Source of the DNA: a virus
DNA length: 33,188 nucleotides
Reading direction: 5' to 3' (one strand)
Virus record (IMG/VR): IMGVR_UViG_3300042554_000322
Coordinates: 1 to 33,188 of that record
The position numbers were made by a program, and so were the translations under genes. This document shows positions 1 to 6,742 of the stretch, in pieces. The notes below the pieces were generated by a model. That model did not search any database. It was not told the DNA's origin and was given only the letters and a program-made list of their open reading frames with translations. Within the stretch, counting starts at the first letter, position 1, and the number at the start of each line of letters is the position of its first letter.

Positions 1-72
1 CACGACGAAGGCCAGCTCTTTCTCGTCAAGTTCATTCGTGAGCTTGACGAGAAAGAGCTGGCCTTCGTCGTG
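1..72. repeat. Perfect 30-bp inverted repeat at the window edge (12-bp loop)
   Basis: Bases 1-30 are the exact reverse complement of bases 43-72, with a 12-base loop (31-42). The right arm is genuine coding sequence: in frame it leads into the HECMH motif of the VWA/metallopeptidase gene. The left arm is therefore probably a fold-back copy. The likeliest cause is an amplification or assembly artefact at a contig end; a true hairpin terminus is possible but less likely because the arm lies inside a coding sequence. Confidence 0.9.
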
Positions 73-1047
73 ATGCACGAGTGTATGCACAAGATATACC
101 GGCACATCACTACGTGGAAGAAGCTGGCTGAGGAGAACGCGTTGTTGACTAACGCAGCTTGCGACTACGTAATTAACCTGAAGCTTAAAGACATCGACCC
201 TAACGGTAACCACATCCGCATGCCGATGAAGGATGGCAAAGTGATCGGCTTGATCGATGAGAAGTATCGGGGCATGCACGTCAAGCAGGTCTACGACTCA
301 ATCAAGCAGGAGTTTGGTGAGGGCGGTGGTGGCGAGGGCTTCGATGAGCATGGGTGGGACGATGCCGACAGCATGACCGAGAAGGAGAAGGAGGAGCTTG
401 CCAAAGAGATTGATCGCGCTATCCGTCAGGGGCAGATTGCGGCTAAGAAAGTAGGCGCAGGTGCAGGTGGCATGGATCGTGACTTGCAAGACTTGATCGA
501 GCCTAAAGTGGACTGGCGTGAGGTGCTGCGCGAGTTCGTCAAATCAATCTGTAACGCAAAGGATGTTTCATCATGGAGACGAGTAAACCGCAGATTCCTC
601 GCAGGGGATACGTACCTGCCCACGCTGATCGGAGAACGAGTAGGACATATCGTGATCGGTATAGATACGTCTGGGTCTATCGGGGGCAAGGAGTTAAGCG
701 AGTTCCTTTCTGAAGTGAAGGGGATTGCAGATGAGGTTCGACCTGAGCGCGTTGACTTGCTGTACTGGGATTGTGAGGTGGCGAGGCATGAGGAGTATGA
801 CGAGCTTACCGTCTCTAACATTGTTAGTAGTACGAAACCACGTGGAGGTGGTGGCACTAGCCCTTCGTGTGTCACTAAATACATTAAAGATAAAGCGATC
901 AAACCGGAGTGCGTCATCATGCTCACCGATGGGTATGTCGGTGCGGATTGGGGTGGAGACTGGGAGTGTCCGGTTCTCTGGGTTATCGTGGGTAGCAACG
1001 ATGCCGTTGCGCCTGTTGGGAAAACTATTCGAATTGATGGGAGATGA
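31..1047 (+). CDS. VWA-like / putative metallopeptidase protein (DUF2201 type), 5'-truncated
   Basis: The protein resembles the two-part DUF2201 family: an N-terminal metallopeptidase-like segment and a C-terminal von Willebrand A-like domain. A zincin signature HECMH is encoded at 76-90. A Gly/Glu-rich acidic linker follows, then the VWA core with a MIDAS-type DTSGS motif (codons from 664) and a later LTDG strand. Such proteins usually act with a MoxR-family AAA+ ATPase as a metal-dependent chaperone or assembly pair. The reading frame stays open to base 1, so the true start is outside the window; bases 1-30 look like an inverted copy rather than native sequence, so I begin at 31. The next gene starts 1 base after the stop. 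The family call is from motifs and remembered resemblance; the phage role is unknown. Confidence 0.8.
   Translation, partial: FIRELDEKELAFVVMHECMHKIYRHITTWKKLAEENALLTNAACDYVINLKLKDIDPNGNHIRMPMKDGKVIGLIDEKYRGMHVKQVYDSIKQEFGEGGGGEGFDEHGWDDADSMTEKEKEELAKEIDRAIRQGQIAAKKVGAGAGGMDRDLQDLIEPKVDWREVLREFVKSICNAKDVSSWRRVNRRFLAGDTYLPTLIGERVGHIVIGIDTSGSIGGKELSEFLSEVKGIADEVRPERVDLLYWDCEVARHEEYDELTVSNIVSSTKPRGGGGTSPSCVTKYIKDKAIKPECVIMLTDGYVGADWGGDWECPVLWVIVGSNDAVAPVGKTIRIDGR
815..827. repeat. Palindrome copy 1 (CTAACATTGTTAG)
   Basis: Perfect 13-bp match to the family consensus CTAACAWTGTTAK, inside the VWA gene and reading S-N-I-V-S. Confidence 0.8.
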
Positions 1048-1048
1048 C

Positions 1049-1300
1049 ATGAGCAAAGTAATCGTTGAGTTGGGGTATCGCAGCTACGTGCTGGACGCGA
1101 GTGATGCGCTAAAGATGGCAGAGATATTTGGCAAAGCTGAGCGGTATGAAGCCAAGTGGCATAGCAAGACCGAGGAGAGAGACTCGCACTACACGCACCA
1201 CGTCTACCCCGACTCCGCATCCGATGCACCTACGATGAGAATACTAAACGATGCGACCTACCAGATGTACAAGCTGGCTGGTAAACCTGAAGATAACTAA
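1049..1300 (+). CDS. Small hypothetical protein (83 aa)
   Basis: The start is the ATG at 1049, directly after the TGA of the VWA gene, with a GGAGATG ribosome-binding sequence just upstream. A longer frame-compatible reading from 725 exists but overlaps the VWA gene completely and is rejected. The product is soluble and mixed in charge, with a His-rich stretch (HYTHHVYP) in its second half. No domain recognised. Its position between the VWA gene and a DUF3150-like gene suggests membership of that module. Confidence 0.75.
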   Translation: MSKVIVELGYRSYVLDASDALKMAEIFGKAERYEAKWHSKTEERDSHYTHHVYPDSASDAPTMRILNDATYQMYKLAGKPEDN

Positions 1301-1320
1301 ACTACTTAAGGAGAATTGAC

Positions 1321-2181
1321 ATGGGTATTTCATCAAGCGCAGTATTGGTAGAACTGAACGTCTCGGTGTGGGGTGCGAGTAAGGTAGATCGTGACGCCAC
1401 CGATGATGTCAATGTACGTAACAACGCAACAGCAGATGCAGCTAAGGTCTACAAGAATCTAACTGCCGGTACATCGTTGCGCAAAGAGATCAGCGACTAC
1501 GCTGCGAAGATTCGTCAGTATCACAACCGACAGACTTTGCCGTGGACGCACAAGGGCGCTCGCTTGTTACCTACTTCCAACGTACTAGCGTACAAGCAAG
1601 ACATGAACGTGATGGCGCATCACTTCAAAGCACTACTGCATAAGTTTTACTTTGACTACCCTAACATTGTTATGCAAGCCCAGAGCCACTTGCAGTCTAT
1701 GTTCAACCCCGCTGACTACCCGACACTTGAGGAGGTTAAGGAGAAGTTTGGCTACAAGCTGGTGTTCTCGCCACTACCCGAGGCTGGTGACTTCCGCTTA
1801 GACGTAGCAAGCGAGGAGCTTGCGGAACTATCACGCTCTTATGAGGCGGACTTTCAGCAGCGGCTTGACCGTGCGATGCGTGAGCCGTGGAAGCGGCTGC
1901 ATGAAGAACTTACGCATATCAGCGAGAAGCTAACCGATGCAAAAGAAGGTAGCGATGAAACCAAGAAGCGTTACCACGACAGCCTCGTGACCAACGCGCA
2001 AGCACTGTGCGGTCTGCTTACTAAGTTAAACATTACGAACGACCCGAAGCTTGAGCAAGCACGTCGCGAGTTGGAACTAACAATGTTAGGTGTAGACATC
2101 GACACAATCAAAGAATCGCCCGAGGTGCGTAGCAGCGTGAAGTCACGGGTGGATGCAATCCTTGATAAGTTTGAATGGTAA
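1321..2181 (+). CDS. DUF3150-like protein (286 aa)
   Basis: The start is set by AAGGAGAATTGAC upstream of the ATG. The protein is mostly helical and charged. Its central part (around residues 140-200) has the pattern of DUF3150-like proteins: a YP.L.EV..KFG segment, a short strand ending in GDFR, and a long helix with a W..L..E.. pattern, then a helical tail. Members of that family sit beside MoxR ATPase and VWA genes in bacteria and phages, as here. Biochemical function is unknown. Two copies of the 13-bp palindrome (1661 and 2077) lie inside the gene. The family assignment rests on remembered resemblance only. Confidence 0.6.
   Translation: MGISSSAVLVELNVSVWGASKVDRDATDDVNVRNNATADAAKVYKNLTAGTSLRKEISDYAAKIRQYHNRQTLPWTHKGARLLPTSNVLAYKQDMNVMAHHFKALLHKFYFDYPNIVMQAQSHLQSMFNPADYPTLEEVKEKFGYKLVFSPLPEAGDFRLDVASEELAELSRSYEADFQQRLDRAMREPWKRLHEELTHISEKLTDAKEGSDETKKRYHDSLVTNAQALCGLLTKLNITNDPKLEQARRELELTMLGVDIDTIKESPEVRSSVKSRVDAILDKFEW
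1661..1673. repeat. Palindrome copy 2 (CTAACATTGTTAT)
   Basis: Family copy inside the DUF3150-like gene, reading P-N-I-V-M. Confidence 0.8.
2077..2089. repeat. Palindrome copy 3 (CTAACAATGTTAG)
   Basis: Family copy in the opposite core orientation, inside the DUF3150-like gene in another codon phase (L-T-M-L-G). Confidence 0.8.
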
Positions 2182-2191
2182 GGAGACAGAC

Positions 2192-2566
2192 ATGGGATAC
2201 AGAAGCGACGTGGTAGCAGCGTTCTACGTAAGCAAAGAGGAGCACTTCCCTGTGTTGAAGCTTTGGCTTGACGAGAACTTTCCTGTGCAGGAGTTTGGGG
2301 ATGATGTACGGTGGTTCAGTAGAGGTATGCTACTTGAGTGTGAGAATGTCAAGTGGTACGAGACTTACGAAGACGTGAAGGACTTTGACACCGCTGCGGA
2401 TAAGTACATAAGCCTATGTAACGCAGAAGTAAATGAGGGTACGCCTACGTTCAACTACGAGTTTGTGCGGATAGGTGAGGACTACGATGACGTGGAGGTA
2501 GTCAGAGAGGGTATTGCAGGAGAATACCTATTGCACGTAAGTCGCGGTGTAATTGTGGAGGTGTGA
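2192..2566 (+). CDS. Hypothetical phage protein (124 aa)
   Basis: The start ATG at 2192 follows AAGGAGACAGAC; a longer in-frame reading from 2153 would overlap the previous gene and is not needed. The protein begins MGYRSDV and is acidic and rich in aromatic residues (WYETYEDV). I have the impression that short MGYRS-type proteins recur in phage early regions, but no function is known to me. It lies 10 bases after the DUF3150-like gene, so is probably co-transcribed. Confidence 0.75.
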   Translation: MGYRSDVVAAFYVSKEEHFPVLKLWLDENFPVQEFGDDVRWFSRGMLLECENVKWYETYEDVKDFDTAADKYISLCNAEVNEGTPTFNYEFVRIGEDYDDVEVVREGIAGEYLLHVSRGVIVEV

Positions 2567-2567
2567 C

Positions 2568-2684
2568 ATGGACAATGAAGAATGGCTTGTTTTAGCAGCA
2601 GCAATACTCGGTGCGATCATGGGCTGCGTTCTAGGTGCAACCTTGATGGTTATCTTTGGAGGTGCGTATGTATGGAAAGCTTAA
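2568..2684 (+). CDS. Small single-span membrane protein (38 aa)
   Basis: A short frame starts with the ATG at 2568, one base after the previous stop. The product has an acidic N-terminus (MDNEEW) and one long Ala/Gly/Ile/Leu-rich hydrophobic stretch of about 25 residues, ending WKA, so it should be an inner-membrane peptide. Its end overlaps the next gene by 17 bases, and the ribosome-binding site of that gene lies inside it. Many phage membrane peptides of this size interfere with host functions, but nothing specific can be said. Confidence 0.6.
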   Translation: MDNEEWLVLAAAILGAIMGCVLGATLMVIFGGAYVWKA

Positions 2685-3675
2685 GAACACGGGGATTCCG
2701 TCGCTTCGTGATCACAAAGAAGCACTAGCCCACTGGAACAGCATCAAGCCTATCCGTGGCAGGACTAATGACGAGCGTCCGATTGGAGATCGGCGTAAGA
2801 ACTACATGCAGATTTTCCAAGACGCAGCGGGGAACATGGTCTGCAAGCTATACGCCACCAACGTAATTACGTTCTATCCAGATAACAAAGTTAGGTTGCA
2901 TGTGCCATGGAATTGGCGCACCAATACTACGGCTAAGTTCATCAAAGACGTGCTCGGGTGGCATCGTGTGTACACAGGTGTGTACGACCATGACGTGTGC
3001 TTAGGAATCAAGGGGGACGATGCAAGGCAGATTCGGATCGGGGAGAACACCATGTTAGAGGTGGCTCATGATGGCTCATTTAAGTTGGTTAGTAATGACA
3101 ACGTAGGTGTAGTGCTCTCAGTGGATCGAAGCAAGATGAACGCCGTTCGTAAGTCGGTCGCTCCGTTTATGAAGTTTGCAACAGGGGCAATCAAGCTACG
3201 CGAAGCTGAGTTTCAGACTGACTTCATGGTGGACATGATGAGTTACCTAGCTGACAACGCGAACGTAGGCATACAAAGCGTCGAGCGGAACTGGCACGAG
3301 CGGGTCAAGTGGACGCTGGTAGTCCCTGATCAACAGCGTTGGTGGAAGCGGGGTGACACGGAGGAGAGCCGCCGGTTGCATACATTCTTTCTTGATCGAG
3401 TGCGTAACGGTGACACTGGAGATTGGAACCACATGCTGAACTGGGCAGCTGCGTCGTTTGGGCATTTGCGAACGGGTCGAGGCGACGAGCCTAGCAAGTA
3501 CCGCATGACGGTAGAAGTGTTTAATACAGGCATGGGTGAGTTACTACTAGCAGCGCACCCCGAGGTGTTCGTCCAGCGTAACGAGACACGCGAGAAAGTG
3601 GAGCGCAACCGCTATCGTAAGTACATGCCATTCGTAGAACTAACTAACAAGGAGAAAAGCAATGATGCAAATTAA
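2668..3675 (+). CDS. Hypothetical protein (335 aa)
   Basis: I choose ATG 2668, with GGAGG eight bases upstream; a TTG at 2656 is a weaker alternative. The protein is basic and Trp-rich, with beta-rich N-terminal segments (for example VRLHVPWNW) and a helical second half. No domain recognised. It overlaps the next gene by 14 bases, and that gene's ribosome-binding site lies in its last codons, so the two are translationally coupled and possibly functionally linked. Confidence 0.75.
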   Translation: MYGKLKNTGIPSLRDHKEALAHWNSIKPIRGRTNDERPIGDRRKNYMQIFQDAAGNMVCKLYATNVITFYPDNKVRLHVPWNWRTNTTAKFIKDVLGWHRVYTGVYDHDVCLGIKGDDARQIRIGENTMLEVAHDGSFKLVSNDNVGVVLSVDRSKMNAVRKSVAPFMKFATGAIKLREAEFQTDFMVDMMSYLADNANVGIQSVERNWHERVKWTLVVPDQQRWWKRGDTEESRRLHTFFLDRVRNGDTGDWNHMLNWAAASFGHLRTGRGDEPSKYRMTVEVFNTGMGELLLAAHPEVFVQRNETREKVERNRYRKYMPFVELTNKEKSNDAN

Positions 3676-4510
3676 CGACGGCACAGCACCACCTAACATT
3701 GTTATAGATAGCAACGTGCATTTACCAGCAGGGGAGAAGCTGGTGTTACCTGCTTCCTTGGAGTTTATTCCGAAGGCGGCGCTTATCTTCCCGCGATGGA
3801 CTTTCGAGATCGTTCGCGCTAACGACGTGAGTAAACCGCACGAAGGTAAGTTCTACGTAGCTAAGCGCATCGTGGTTAAAGATGAGCGTAGTACCCCACT
3901 AGGTCGCATCGAGTGTCAGGCTTGGGGTGCGCAGGGGGTAGATGCGTACTTCTCGAATGATCGAATCAGCCGTGCCGCTGAGCGTGGGGATTGCAAGCGA
4001 ACATCAAAGCCGGACGTAGCGATAAAGATACTAAAGAAGTGGTTCACGCAGCCGCCAGTATCTGAGATCGCCGAGGTTGCATACGAGAAAGTAGCCCGTG
4101 ACTACATGAGTCGAGTGTCATCTATTACACGTACGTACAGGGACAACGTGCATGACGTAATGGAGGGGCTAGAGAAATATGTAATGGACAACATCGAGGA
4201 GTACTGGAACAAGATACATCCAAACCACACCCCTCGGTTTACTTTAGAACAACTAAAGGTAGCGCAACAAGATATGGAAATCGCTGGCTCGATGGATGCC
4301 CAGAAATTCTTGACAGTAGTTATTCACGATGGTAAATATATCGTCCGCACGTCTAATGGTGGACATCAAGTAATGATGCACGAGGACTTGTCTGAACACA
4401 TGCGCAGATCGATAGGCTTACTAAAGCTGGTAGAGCCTAGCCAGTTCGTCGGGGGCGCAGGGTTCAAAGGTAGGGACGACGTGTATTTTGTATCTAACCC
4501 ACAAGCATAA
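3662..4510 (+). CDS. Hypothetical protein (282 aa)
   Basis: The start ATG at 3662 follows AAGGAGAAAAGCA. The N-terminal third looks beta-rich (FEIVRANDV, KFYVAKRIVVKDE), the middle is helical (VARDYMSRVSS to EEYWNKIH) and the C-terminus is beta-rich again. No known domain recognised. A copy of the palindrome sits about 30 bases inside the gene (3693). It is paired with the preceding 335-aa gene by a 14-base overlap. Confidence 0.75.
   Translation: MMQINDGTAPPNIVIDSNVHLPAGEKLVLPASLEFIPKAALIFPRWTFEIVRANDVSKPHEGKFYVAKRIVVKDERSTPLGRIECQAWGAQGVDAYFSNDRISRAAERGDCKRTSKPDVAIKILKKWFTQPPVSEIAEVAYEKVARDYMSRVSSITRTYRDNVHDVMEGLEKYVMDNIEEYWNKIHPNHTPRFTLEQLKVAQQDMEIAGSMDAQKFLTVVIHDGKYIVRTSNGGHQVMMHEDLSEHMRRSIGLLKLVEPSQFVGGAGFKGRDDVYFVSNPQA
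3693..3705. repeat. Palindrome copy 4 (CTAACATTGTTAT)
   Basis: Family copy 31 bases into the 282-aa gene, reading P-N-I-V-I. Confidence 0.8.
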
Positions 4511-4515
4511 ACATA

Positions 4516-4773
4516 ATGAGCATACTAAAACGCAGTCCGCAGGGCAGACCGAAGTTAAACGAGCACCCACTACTTGACCACTTGATAGCGAAGGGGTGGG
4601 CAGAGAACGATAGGGGTATCGCCACCTTGTTGGGGCTTAGCCCCTCTACGGTTAGTAAAGTGCGCAGTGGACTTAGAGTTGCGACAAGCGACTTTATCCT
4701 TGCTGTGCATGACGCTACCCACATGCCTATCAAAGATATACGGAGGTTGGCCTATAAGTACGGAGAAGCATAA
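4516..4773 (+). CDS. Small HTH DNA-binding protein (Cro/XRE-like, 85 aa)
   Basis: The protein contains a helix-turn-helix at about residues 35-53 (IATLLGLSPSTVSKVRSG), followed by helices typical of the Cro/C1 fold (FILAVHDATHMPIKDIRRL). It should be a small transcriptional regulator or DNA-binding accessory protein. No good Shine-Dalgarno precedes ATG 4516. Its stop overlaps the next start as TAATG. It is one of the few phage-encoded candidates that could bind the palindrome repeats in this arm, but nothing in the sequence proves that. Confidence 0.75.
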   Translation: MSILKRSPQGRPKLNEHPLLDHLIAKGWAENDRGIATLLGLSPSTVSKVRSGLRVATSDFILAVHDATHMPIKDIRRLAYKYGEA

Positions 4774-4973
4774 TGGTAATTGCAAGAAAGGCTGAGCGGT
4801 TTGCGAATTCACTGCTTGAGATGCCGATGGGCGAGAACGATCTAGAGATAGCTGCGGTGTTAAAAGAGTTAGCTAAGGTCTACGAAGCTGCATTTGACAT
4901 GGTGTATGCAGACACGCACGAGCAAAGCAAACAAGCTTACCTCGATATGTTTAAGTTAGTAAAAGGAGGATGA
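4773..4973 (+). CDS. Small helical hypothetical protein (66 aa)
   Basis: The start overlaps the upstream stop by one base, with GGAGAAGC as ribosome-binding site. The product is predicted to be almost wholly helical (LEIAAVLKELAKVYEAAF) with no membrane segment. Function unknown. It belongs to a run of tiny, tightly packed early genes. Confidence 0.7.
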   Translation: MVIARKAERFANSLLEMPMGENDLEIAAVLKELAKVYEAAFDMVYADTHEQSKQAYLDMFKLVKGG

Positions 4974-4974
4974 C

Positions 4975-5181
4975 ATGAGTGACGAAATCAACTACCGCCA
5001 AGAGATCAAAGCGTTCCTTGCGGCTAACAGCGAAATGTTAGGTGGCCTTACAAGCGTGATCACGCACACGGGCGAGAACATAGATCTGAACAACATGACT
5101 GACGAGCAAGCCAAGACCGCTGCTGAAACGCTGTTCATCATAGGTACGCCAACAAGACTTGGCGCGTTAGCTAAGCGGTAG
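4975..5181 (+). CDS. Small hypothetical protein (68 aa)
   Basis: The start follows a strong AAAGGAGGATGAC ribosome-binding site, one base after the previous stop. The product is acidic and helical, with the segment MTDEQAKTAAETLF and a basic C-terminus (LGALAKR). No domain recognised. Confidence 0.7.
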   Translation: MSDEINYRQEIKAFLAANSEMLGGLTSVITHTGENIDLNNMTDEQAKTAAETLFIIGTPTRLGALAKR

Positions 5182-5190
5182 GGGGAGACA

Positions 5191-5346
5191 GTGGATACGA
5201 AGTTTTGCACAAGCTGCCAAGCGACAAGATCGACTGAAGGCGGGGAGTTTAGAGCTACACGTGGCGTGACACGATGGGTATGCCGACCATGTATCGAACG
5301 CAAGGCTGTCAGCATCTACCGCAATGTGAGTAAGGAGAAGCGATGA
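5191..5346 (+). CDS. Small zinc-ribbon-like protein (51 aa, GTG start)
   Basis: A GTG at 5191 follows GGGGGAGACA. The product has two CxxC pairs (CTSC and CRPC) separated by about 21 residues, the layout of a zinc ribbon or treble clef, and a basic tail (VSKEKR). Such mini-proteins in phages often bind nucleic acids or host factors; here the function is unknown. The stop overlaps the next start as ATGA. Confidence 0.7.
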   Translation: MDTKFCTSCQATRSTEGGEFRATRGVTRWVCRPCIERKAVSIYRNVSKEKR

Positions 5347-5486
5347 ATAAAGTAAGAGTTTGGTGTGTCATCGACGATAGAGATATTTCACTAGTGTTCC
5401 GTTGGGACGCGGAAGAAAACTGTTGGGTGTGCAAGATGGAAGACGCTTTTATGCAAGACCTTGGGCCGCTACCGGAGGACGCATGA
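5343..5486 (+). CDS. Small hypothetical protein (47 aa)
   Basis: ATG 5343 overlaps the preceding stop (ATGA), and AAGGAGAAG lies just upstream. The product is acidic, begins MNKVRVWCVIDD and looks like a short beta/alpha peptide with two cysteines. Its stop again overlaps the next start as ATGA. The chain of overlaps is the main support for it being real. Confidence 0.6.
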   Translation: MNKVRVWCVIDDRDISLVFRWDAEENCWVCKMEDAFMQDLGPLPEDA

Positions 5487-5665
5487 TCACACTAACCCGC
5501 GAGGAAGCGCAGCAGGTGCTGGATGCGTTGGAGAAAATTATCCAAGGATGTAACGACGTTGAACGCGATGGGCATATACACAAGGACGGCAAAGATTTAG
5601 CGAGGTTAGTGCGAATTGATTGTCGAGAACCAGCAGAAACCCTCCGCACCCGACTTAACACATGA
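5483..5665 (+). CDS. Small hypothetical protein (60 aa)
   Basis: I choose ATG 5483, which overlaps the previous stop (ATGA) and has CGGAGGAC upstream. A longer in-frame reading from 5402 would cover the preceding gene. The product begins MITLTREEAQQVLDALEKI and is helical and charged, with a short His-containing loop. I have the impression that similar openings recur in small phage proteins, but the function is unknown to me. Confidence 0.65.
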   Translation: MITLTREEAQQVLDALEKIIQGCNDVERDGHIHKDGKDLARLVRIDCREPAETLRTRLNT

Positions 5666-5670
5666 CAAAC

Positions 5671-5683
5671 CTAACAATGTTAT
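5671..5683. repeat. Palindrome copy 5 (CTAACAATGTTAT), overlapping a start codon
   Basis: The only copy outside a coding sequence. Its last two bases are the first two of the ATG at 5682 of the ribbon-helix-helix candidate, so it occupies the ribosome-binding position and is the best operator candidate. Confidence 0.8.
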
Positions 5684-6056
5684 GTCTACTGAAATAAAAG
5701 TAAGACGAGGGCGGGGTCTCGGTAAAAAGCCTCGGCATGCACTCACGAGCATACGCATACCGGTATATGTTCTTGAGTATTTCAAAGAGAACTTCGACAA
5801 CAGCACATCCAAGATGCGCGAGGTTCTTGAACTTTATGTAGCTACCAAAGGAGAAATGTATGGCAAGAGTATCAGCGAAGGCTTACATCATCAAACACCC
5901 GAACGCCCCAGCATTGGAAATCATGAAGGCGACGGGGGTAAGCAAGGCGACAGTTTACAAACAGAAGTGGTTGTTAAAGAAACAAATTGCGAGTGGTGTG
6001 GACTTATCATCCCTGAAGGTGCGGCGTGGTCGCCCACGCAAAAACAAGCTTATTGA
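5682..6056 (+). CDS. Ribbon-helix-helix-like regulator candidate (124 aa)
   Basis: The first 60 residues have a basic N-terminus (KVRRGRGLGKKPR), a short strand (LTSIRIP) and two helices (VYVLEYFKENF; TSKMREVLELYV), the pattern of a ribbon-helix-helix DNA-binding protein. No Shine-Dalgarno is present; instead the 13-bp palindrome at 5671-5683 overlaps the ATG, which would suit autoregulation. The last 197 bases overlap the next gene, whose own start has a good ribosome-binding site. The C-terminal half may therefore be a run-on reading of that gene rather than a conserved domain. Confidence 0.5.
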   Translation: MSTEIKVRRGRGLGKKPRHALTSIRIPVYVLEYFKENFDNSTSKMREVLELYVATKGEMYGKSISEGLHHQTPERPSIGNHEGDGGKQGDSLQTEVVVKETNCEWCGLIIPEGAAWSPTQKQAY

Positions 6057-6342
6057 CCTAAGCAAAGCAGGCTCACCGCTTAACACCCCTGACCCGAAGA
6101 TGCCTAACTTCACACCGAAGCATGATCTCGTCAATCACCCCGCGCACTATACCGACGGTGGCATTGAGGTTATTGACTTCATTGAAGCTAAACGCCTTGG
6201 ATACCATCTGGGTAACGTAGTAAAATATATCTGCCGCGCCGGTAAGAAAGGCACTAACAACGGCTTGGAAGATTTGCGCAAAGCACAATGGTATTTGAAA
6301 CGCGCCATTGAACGCAACGAAGTCTACCCCTCTAATAAATAG
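5860..6342 (+). CDS. HTH-DUF3310 protein (160 aa)
   Basis: The start has AAAGGAGAAATGT upstream. An N-terminal HTH-like segment (IMKATGVSKATVYKQK, about residues 22-37) is followed by a basic linker (VRRGRPRKNK). A DUF3310 domain runs from about residue 89, with the signatures HPAHY, GIEVIDFIEA, LGNVVKYICRAG and LEDLRKAQWYL. DUF3310 proteins are widespread in tailed phages; their biochemical role is unsettled. The fusion to an HTH segment suggests DNA binding. The gene is followed by a strong terminator. Confidence 0.85.
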   Translation: MARVSAKAYIIKHPNAPALEIMKATGVSKATVYKQKWLLKKQIASGVDLSSLKVRRGRPRKNKLIDLSKAGSPLNTPDPKMPNFTPKHDLVNHPAHYTDGGIEVIDFIEAKRLGYHLGNVVKYICRAGKKGTNNGLEDLRKAQWYLKRAIERNEVYPSNK

Positions 6343-6362
6343 CAGCCCCCCGCTGACTTTTG

Positions 6363-6390
6363 GCACGGCTAACCCCCGTGCTTTTTTTTT
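6363..6390 (+). terminator. Rho-independent terminator
   Basis: A GCACGG / CCGTGC stem (6363-6368 with 6376-6381) is followed immediately by nine T residues. It closes the small-gene operon after the DUF3310 gene. Confidence 0.9.
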
Positions 6391-6411
6391 CGTCTTTTTG
6401 TTTCAACCCCC

Positions 6412-6439
6412 TTGACAAAGTCAAACATGCCTGTAAACT
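6412..6439 (+). promoter_or_regulatory. Sigma70-type promoter (TTGACA - 16 bp - TAAACT)
   Basis: A perfect -35 box TTGACA (6412-6417) and a -10 box TAAACT (6434-6439) are spaced by 16 bases, in the short gap after a terminator. The expected transcription start, about seven bases after the -10, falls on or next to the ATG at 6446. It should restart transcription for the polymerase/nuclease operon by host RNA polymerase. Confidence 0.8.
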
Positions 6440-6445
6440 CAGTGC

Positions 6446-6742
6446 ATGGCCTCTACACCCGAAGCAAAAGTTAAACTCAGCGTCGTTAAACTGCTCAAGC
6501 AGTACGGCGTCTATTTCTTCTTCCCCGCTACGCACGGATACGGACGCTCAGGCGTACCGGACATAGTCTGCTGCATCAAAGGCAAGTTCTTAGCTATTGA
6601 GTGCAAGGCTGGCAAGAACGAACCTACAGCGTTGCAACAGCGCGAGATTCTACAAATACAACAATCAGGCGGCATGGCAATGGTGGTCAAAGAAGACCTA
6701 ACATTGTTAGAGTTTCTATTAAAGGAGCTAACTTATGAGTGA
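6446..6742 (+). CDS. VRR-NUC domain nuclease (98 aa)
   Basis: This is a compact single-domain VRR-NUC (PD-(D/E)XK-fold) endonuclease, as found next to phage replication genes and related to the nuclease domain of FAN1. Visible motifs are GYGRSGVPD with D39, the IECK signature with E52 and K54, and a following Gln-containing helix (TALQQRE). The domain begins within a few residues of ATG 6446, so this is the natural start, yet it has no Shine-Dalgarno and the promoter places the mRNA start at this codon. It probably processes branched DNA during replication or recombination. It overlaps the next gene by eight bases. Confidence 0.85.
   Translation: MASTPEAKVKLSVVKLLKQYGVYFFFPATHGYGRSGVPDIVCCIKGKFLAIECKAGKNEPTALQQREILQIQQSGGMAMVVKEDLTLLEFLLKELTYE
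6698..6710. repeat. Palindrome copy 6 (CTAACATTGTTAG)
   Basis: Family copy near the 3' end of the VRR-NUC gene (L-T-L-L), 25 bases before the next start. Confidence 0.8.

Noticed and set aside
426-1229. 267-codon reading frame on the - strand
   Set aside because: It lies opposite the VWA gene, is Ser/Arg-rich without domain features, and is explained by codon composition of the + strand gene.
725-1300. Long reading of the 83-aa gene from 725
   Set aside because: The extra 108 codons overlap the VWA domain entirely; a ribosome-binding site and stop-adjacent ATG at 1049 decide the start.
4312-4341. TTGACA followed after 17 bases by TAAATA
   Set aside because: The -10 match is poor and it lies inside a coding sequence with no gene start to serve.
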